From: Luteitalea sp.
GTDB taxonomy: Bacteria; Acidobacteriota; Vicinamibacteria; Vicinamibacterales; Vicinamibacteraceae
Assembly: GCA_009377495.1 (NCBI GenBank)
Contig: WHTZ01000003.1
Coordinates: forward strand, 124,001 to 188,000
Direction of reading: 5' to 3'
DNA: 64,000 nucleotides
Shown here: positions 62,382 to 64,000 of the stretch, piece by piece
Numbering within the stretch: position 1 is the first letter of the stretch
Layout: every line of letters begins with the position of its first letter
Program-made: the position numbers and the translations under genes
The notes under the pieces: model-generated
What the model was told of the DNA's origin: nothing
The model's input: the letters and a program-made list of their open reading frames with translations, nothing else
Databases searched by the model: none

Positions 62382-63083
62382 TTGTCGCACGGAAATACAG
62401 GCGCGGCGAGCGACATGCGTGTCGCGCAGTCCGACATCGACCTGTTCAGGCACCTGGAGAACAACCTGTACACGGCGGTGGTCTCCGATGCGCTGGATGA
62501 GCTCGGTTTCTGGGACCGCGCGATGGCAGATCATCTCCGCCCGCTCGTCCCTTCCGTGCGGTTTGCCGGGTGGGCGCGGACGATCTCCTGCATGGATGTG
62601 CATCACGTGGACGGCGATCCGTATGCCATTGAGATCGAGGCGGTGGACAGCATCCTTCCCGGCGAAGTGGTCGTCGTATCGACCGGCGGGTCGAGGCGGA
62701 ATGCCCCGTGGGGAGAGCTGCTCTCGACGGCGGCCATGGCCCGTGGGGCCCGTGGTGCCATCATCGATGGCTTGGTGCGGGACGTCACGCGCATTCAACG
62801 GCTCGGCTTCCCCGTCTTTGCTGCCGGTATCAAGCCGGTCGATTCCAAAGGGCGCGGCCTGGTCATGGCCTACAACGTGCCGGTCGAGTGCGGGGCGGTG
62901 CTCGTTTCCCCACGCGACCTGATATTCGCCGATTTCGACGGCGTGCTGGCTATTCCAGCCGCCGCGATCGAGCCGGCCATTCGGCTGGCGACCGAGAAAG
63001 CCTTGCGCGAGAACCAGAGTCGCGACGAGCTGCGAAAGGGCGCGTACCTGCGCGACGTCTACAAGAAGTACGGTGTTCTCTAA
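62382..63083 (+). CDS. RraA-like / HMG-CHA aldolase family protein
   Basis: This 233-residue protein has the RraA-type core: VSDALDELGFWDRAM, then the family signature PWGELLSTAAMARGARGAIIDGLVRDVTRI with the Gly-rich loop, then FPVFAAG and DLIFADFDGVLAIP. Members are 4-hydroxy-4-methyl-2-oxoglutarate/carboxymuconate aldolases, oxaloacetate decarboxylases or RNase E inhibitors; aldolase chemistry fits the catabolic context. The TTG at 62382 has GGAGG eight bases before it; the next ATG at 62415 would trim the N-terminus. Confidence 0.88.
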   Translation: MSHGNTGAASDMRVAQSDIDLFRHLENNLYTAVVSDALDELGFWDRAMADHLRPLVPSVRFAGWARTISCMDVHHVDGDPYAIEIEAVDSILPGEVVVVSTGGSRRNAPWGELLSTAAMARGARGAIIDGLVRDVTRIQRLGFPVFAAGIKPVDSKGRGLVMAYNVPVECGAVLVSPRDLIFADFDGVLAIPAAAIEPAIRLATEKALRENQSRDELRKGAYLRDVYKKYGVL

Positions 63084-63103
63084 CTGGCTGCTGAAAAGTT
63101 GCG

Positions 63104-63955
63104 ATGATCGTCGACGTCCATACGCACGTGTGGGAGCGAGGGAAACACCTCGGAGAGGAGTTCCTGCGCGATGCCCAGGTGGCTGCGGGTGACAGCTATC
63201 GTGACATCGCCGTCGATCTGGACGAGCACTGGGAGGCCATGCAGGCGGTCGATCGCGCTGTGGTGCTCGGCTTCCGCGCTCGCCACGTTGGCGTGCTGGT
63301 GCCCAACGAGTACGTCGCCGACTACGTGCGCCAGCATCCGGAGAAGCTCATCGGCTTCTGCTCGGTGGATCCCCAGGATGACGACGCGGTCGAGCAGCTG
63401 GAACACGCCGTGCGGAGCCTGGGGCTTCGAGGGTTGAAGGTGGGCCCCATTTATCAAAACGTCCATCCCTCCGATCCGCGGTTCATGCGGCTGCTGACGA
63501 GGGCCGAAGCGCTCGACGTGCCGGTGCTCATCCACCAGGGCGCCACCTTCTGCGCGAACGTATCGCTGGAGCTGGCCAACCCGGTGCTGCTCCAATCGAT
63601 CGCCTTGGCGCTGCCCCGACTCCGTATGGTCATTGCTCATCTTGGCCACCCGTGGATTGCCGAGACACTGGTGCTGATCAGGAAGCATCGCAATCTCTAC
63701 AGCGACATCTCGGCCCTTTACTACCGGCCATGGCAGTTCTACAACGCGCTCGTGGCGGCTCGCGAGTACGGCGTGTTGGATCGCCTGCTCTTCGGGTCCG
63801 ATTATCCGTTCACCACGCCGGCGTCGAGCATGGAGGCGCTGCGCCGCGTGAACGAGGTGGTCGAAGGCACGAATCTGCCCCGTATCCCTGAAGGCAAGCT
63901 CGAGGAGCTCATCCACCGCGATACGCTCGCTCTCCTTGGCCTCGATGCGTGCTGA
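63104..63955 (+). CDS. Amidohydrolase-2 family metal hydrolase
   Basis: This 283-residue protein has a TIM barrel with VDVHTHVW at the N-terminus (Asp4, His6, His8), LIHQGAT, MVIAHLGHPW and FGSDYPF, so all expected metal ligands are present. The family includes decarboxylases and lactonases of aromatic or sugar-acid degradation (e.g. ACMSD- and LigY/LigJ-like). It lies 20 bases after the RraA-like gene, in a probable operon, and would hydrolyse or decarboxylate an intermediate that RraA-like aldolase then cleaves, or the reverse. The substrate is unknown. Confidence 0.9.
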   Translation: MIVDVHTHVWERGKHLGEEFLRDAQVAAGDSYRDIAVDLDEHWEAMQAVDRAVVLGFRARHVGVLVPNEYVADYVRQHPEKLIGFCSVDPQDDDAVEQLEHAVRSLGLRGLKVGPIYQNVHPSDPRFMRLLTRAEALDVPVLIHQGATFCANVSLELANPVLLQSIALALPRLRMVIAHLGHPWIAETLVLIRKHRNLYSDISALYYRPWQFYNALVAAREYGVLDRLLFGSDYPFTTPASSMEALRRVNEVVEGTNLPRIPEGKLEELIHRDTLALLGLDAC

Positions 63956-64000
63956 GTGAGCGCACAGCATGTTGGGGGCCCGGCGTGGCGCCCGCTACGC

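Noticed and set aside
1-64000. Alternative genetic code in which TGA is read as an amino acid everywhere
   Set aside because: Many genes end properly at TGA and neighbours overlap by ATGA or GTGA in which the TGA is the stop (2841-2844, 37681-37684, 44787-44790, 60778-60781). Only three or four in-frame TGA cases exist, and two are at redox positions.
1-64000. tRNA, rRNA, CRISPR arrays, IS transposases, prophage genes
   Set aside because: No cloverleaf-like T-arm, repeat-spacer arrays, DDE/tyrosine recombinase ORFs or structural phage genes were seen.

Overview
The window is high-GC (roughly 60-65 %), double-stranded bacterial chromosome that most resembles Acidobacteriota, probably a Vicinamibacteria-type soil organism. 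The main evidence is a family of MacB/FtsX-like 'acidobacterial duplicated orphan permeases' (ADOPs) present as three full-length genes, one 5'-truncated gene and three scars. Other support comes from PadR regulators next to ADOPs, Oar-like TonB-dependent receptors with an N-terminal carboxypeptidase-regulatory domain, an S9 peptidase, a sulfatase and Tat-exported Gfo/Idh/MocA and phosphotriesterase-like enzymes. No rRNA, tRNA, CRISPR array, IS transposase or prophage was recognised. The lineage is inferred from gene content only.

Layout. 1-6.2 kb: the end of a TonB-dependent receptor, a large TPR protein, a Tat-exported Gfo/Idh/MocA oxidoreductase, a DUF1080 glycosidase-like protein and a XylR-like AraC regulator, which together look like a sugar-use locus. 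6.2-12.3 kb: two ADOPs on the minus strand around a VapC/RHH toxin-antitoxin pair, beside the scar of a third ADOP. 12.3-16.6 kb: a genomic scar zone with a decayed DUF222-HNH gene, a truncated hydrolase, AhpD and MocR genes that have both lost their 5' ends at one junction, and a frameshifted nucleotidyltransferase. 16.8-31.9 kb: small stress or housekeeping genes (DUF302, YCII, DUF899), a sulfatase, another ADOP, an intact DUF222-HNH gene, DinB and ADOP remnants with PadR, a very small unlisted ORF of 59 codons, and TPR and membrane proteins.

32-46 kb: a redoxin-methyltransferase fusion, an S9 peptidase, a two-component system, a TPR protein, a DUF2585 protein, a Tat-signal protein, PadR plus an ADOP scar between REP-like palindromes, a nucleotidyltransferase pair, a peroxiredoxin-like gene, and an Ada-2OG oxygenase repair operon. 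46-64 kb: DUF4097 and PEGA proteins, then a catabolic region: IclR regulator, SDR, GH2, a six-hairpin-glycosidase-like protein, a TonB receptor, a Tat-exported PTE-like lactonase/esterase, a TolB-like lipoprotein, a two-gene split DMT transporter, an RraA-like protein and an amidohydrolase.

Most notable observation: two thioredoxin-fold genes (32101-33234 and 43509-44060) each carry one in-frame TGA exactly where the first cysteine of a CxxC motif belongs, giving U-x-x-C. Both continue in frame with full family-like sequence afterwards, and both have a hairpin with AGTT in the loop shortly downstream. They read as selenoprotein genes that an automatic caller would break in two. A third gene (41052-41942) also has an in-frame TGA followed by a strong hairpin, but without a redox motif; that one is as likely to be a nonsense mutation.
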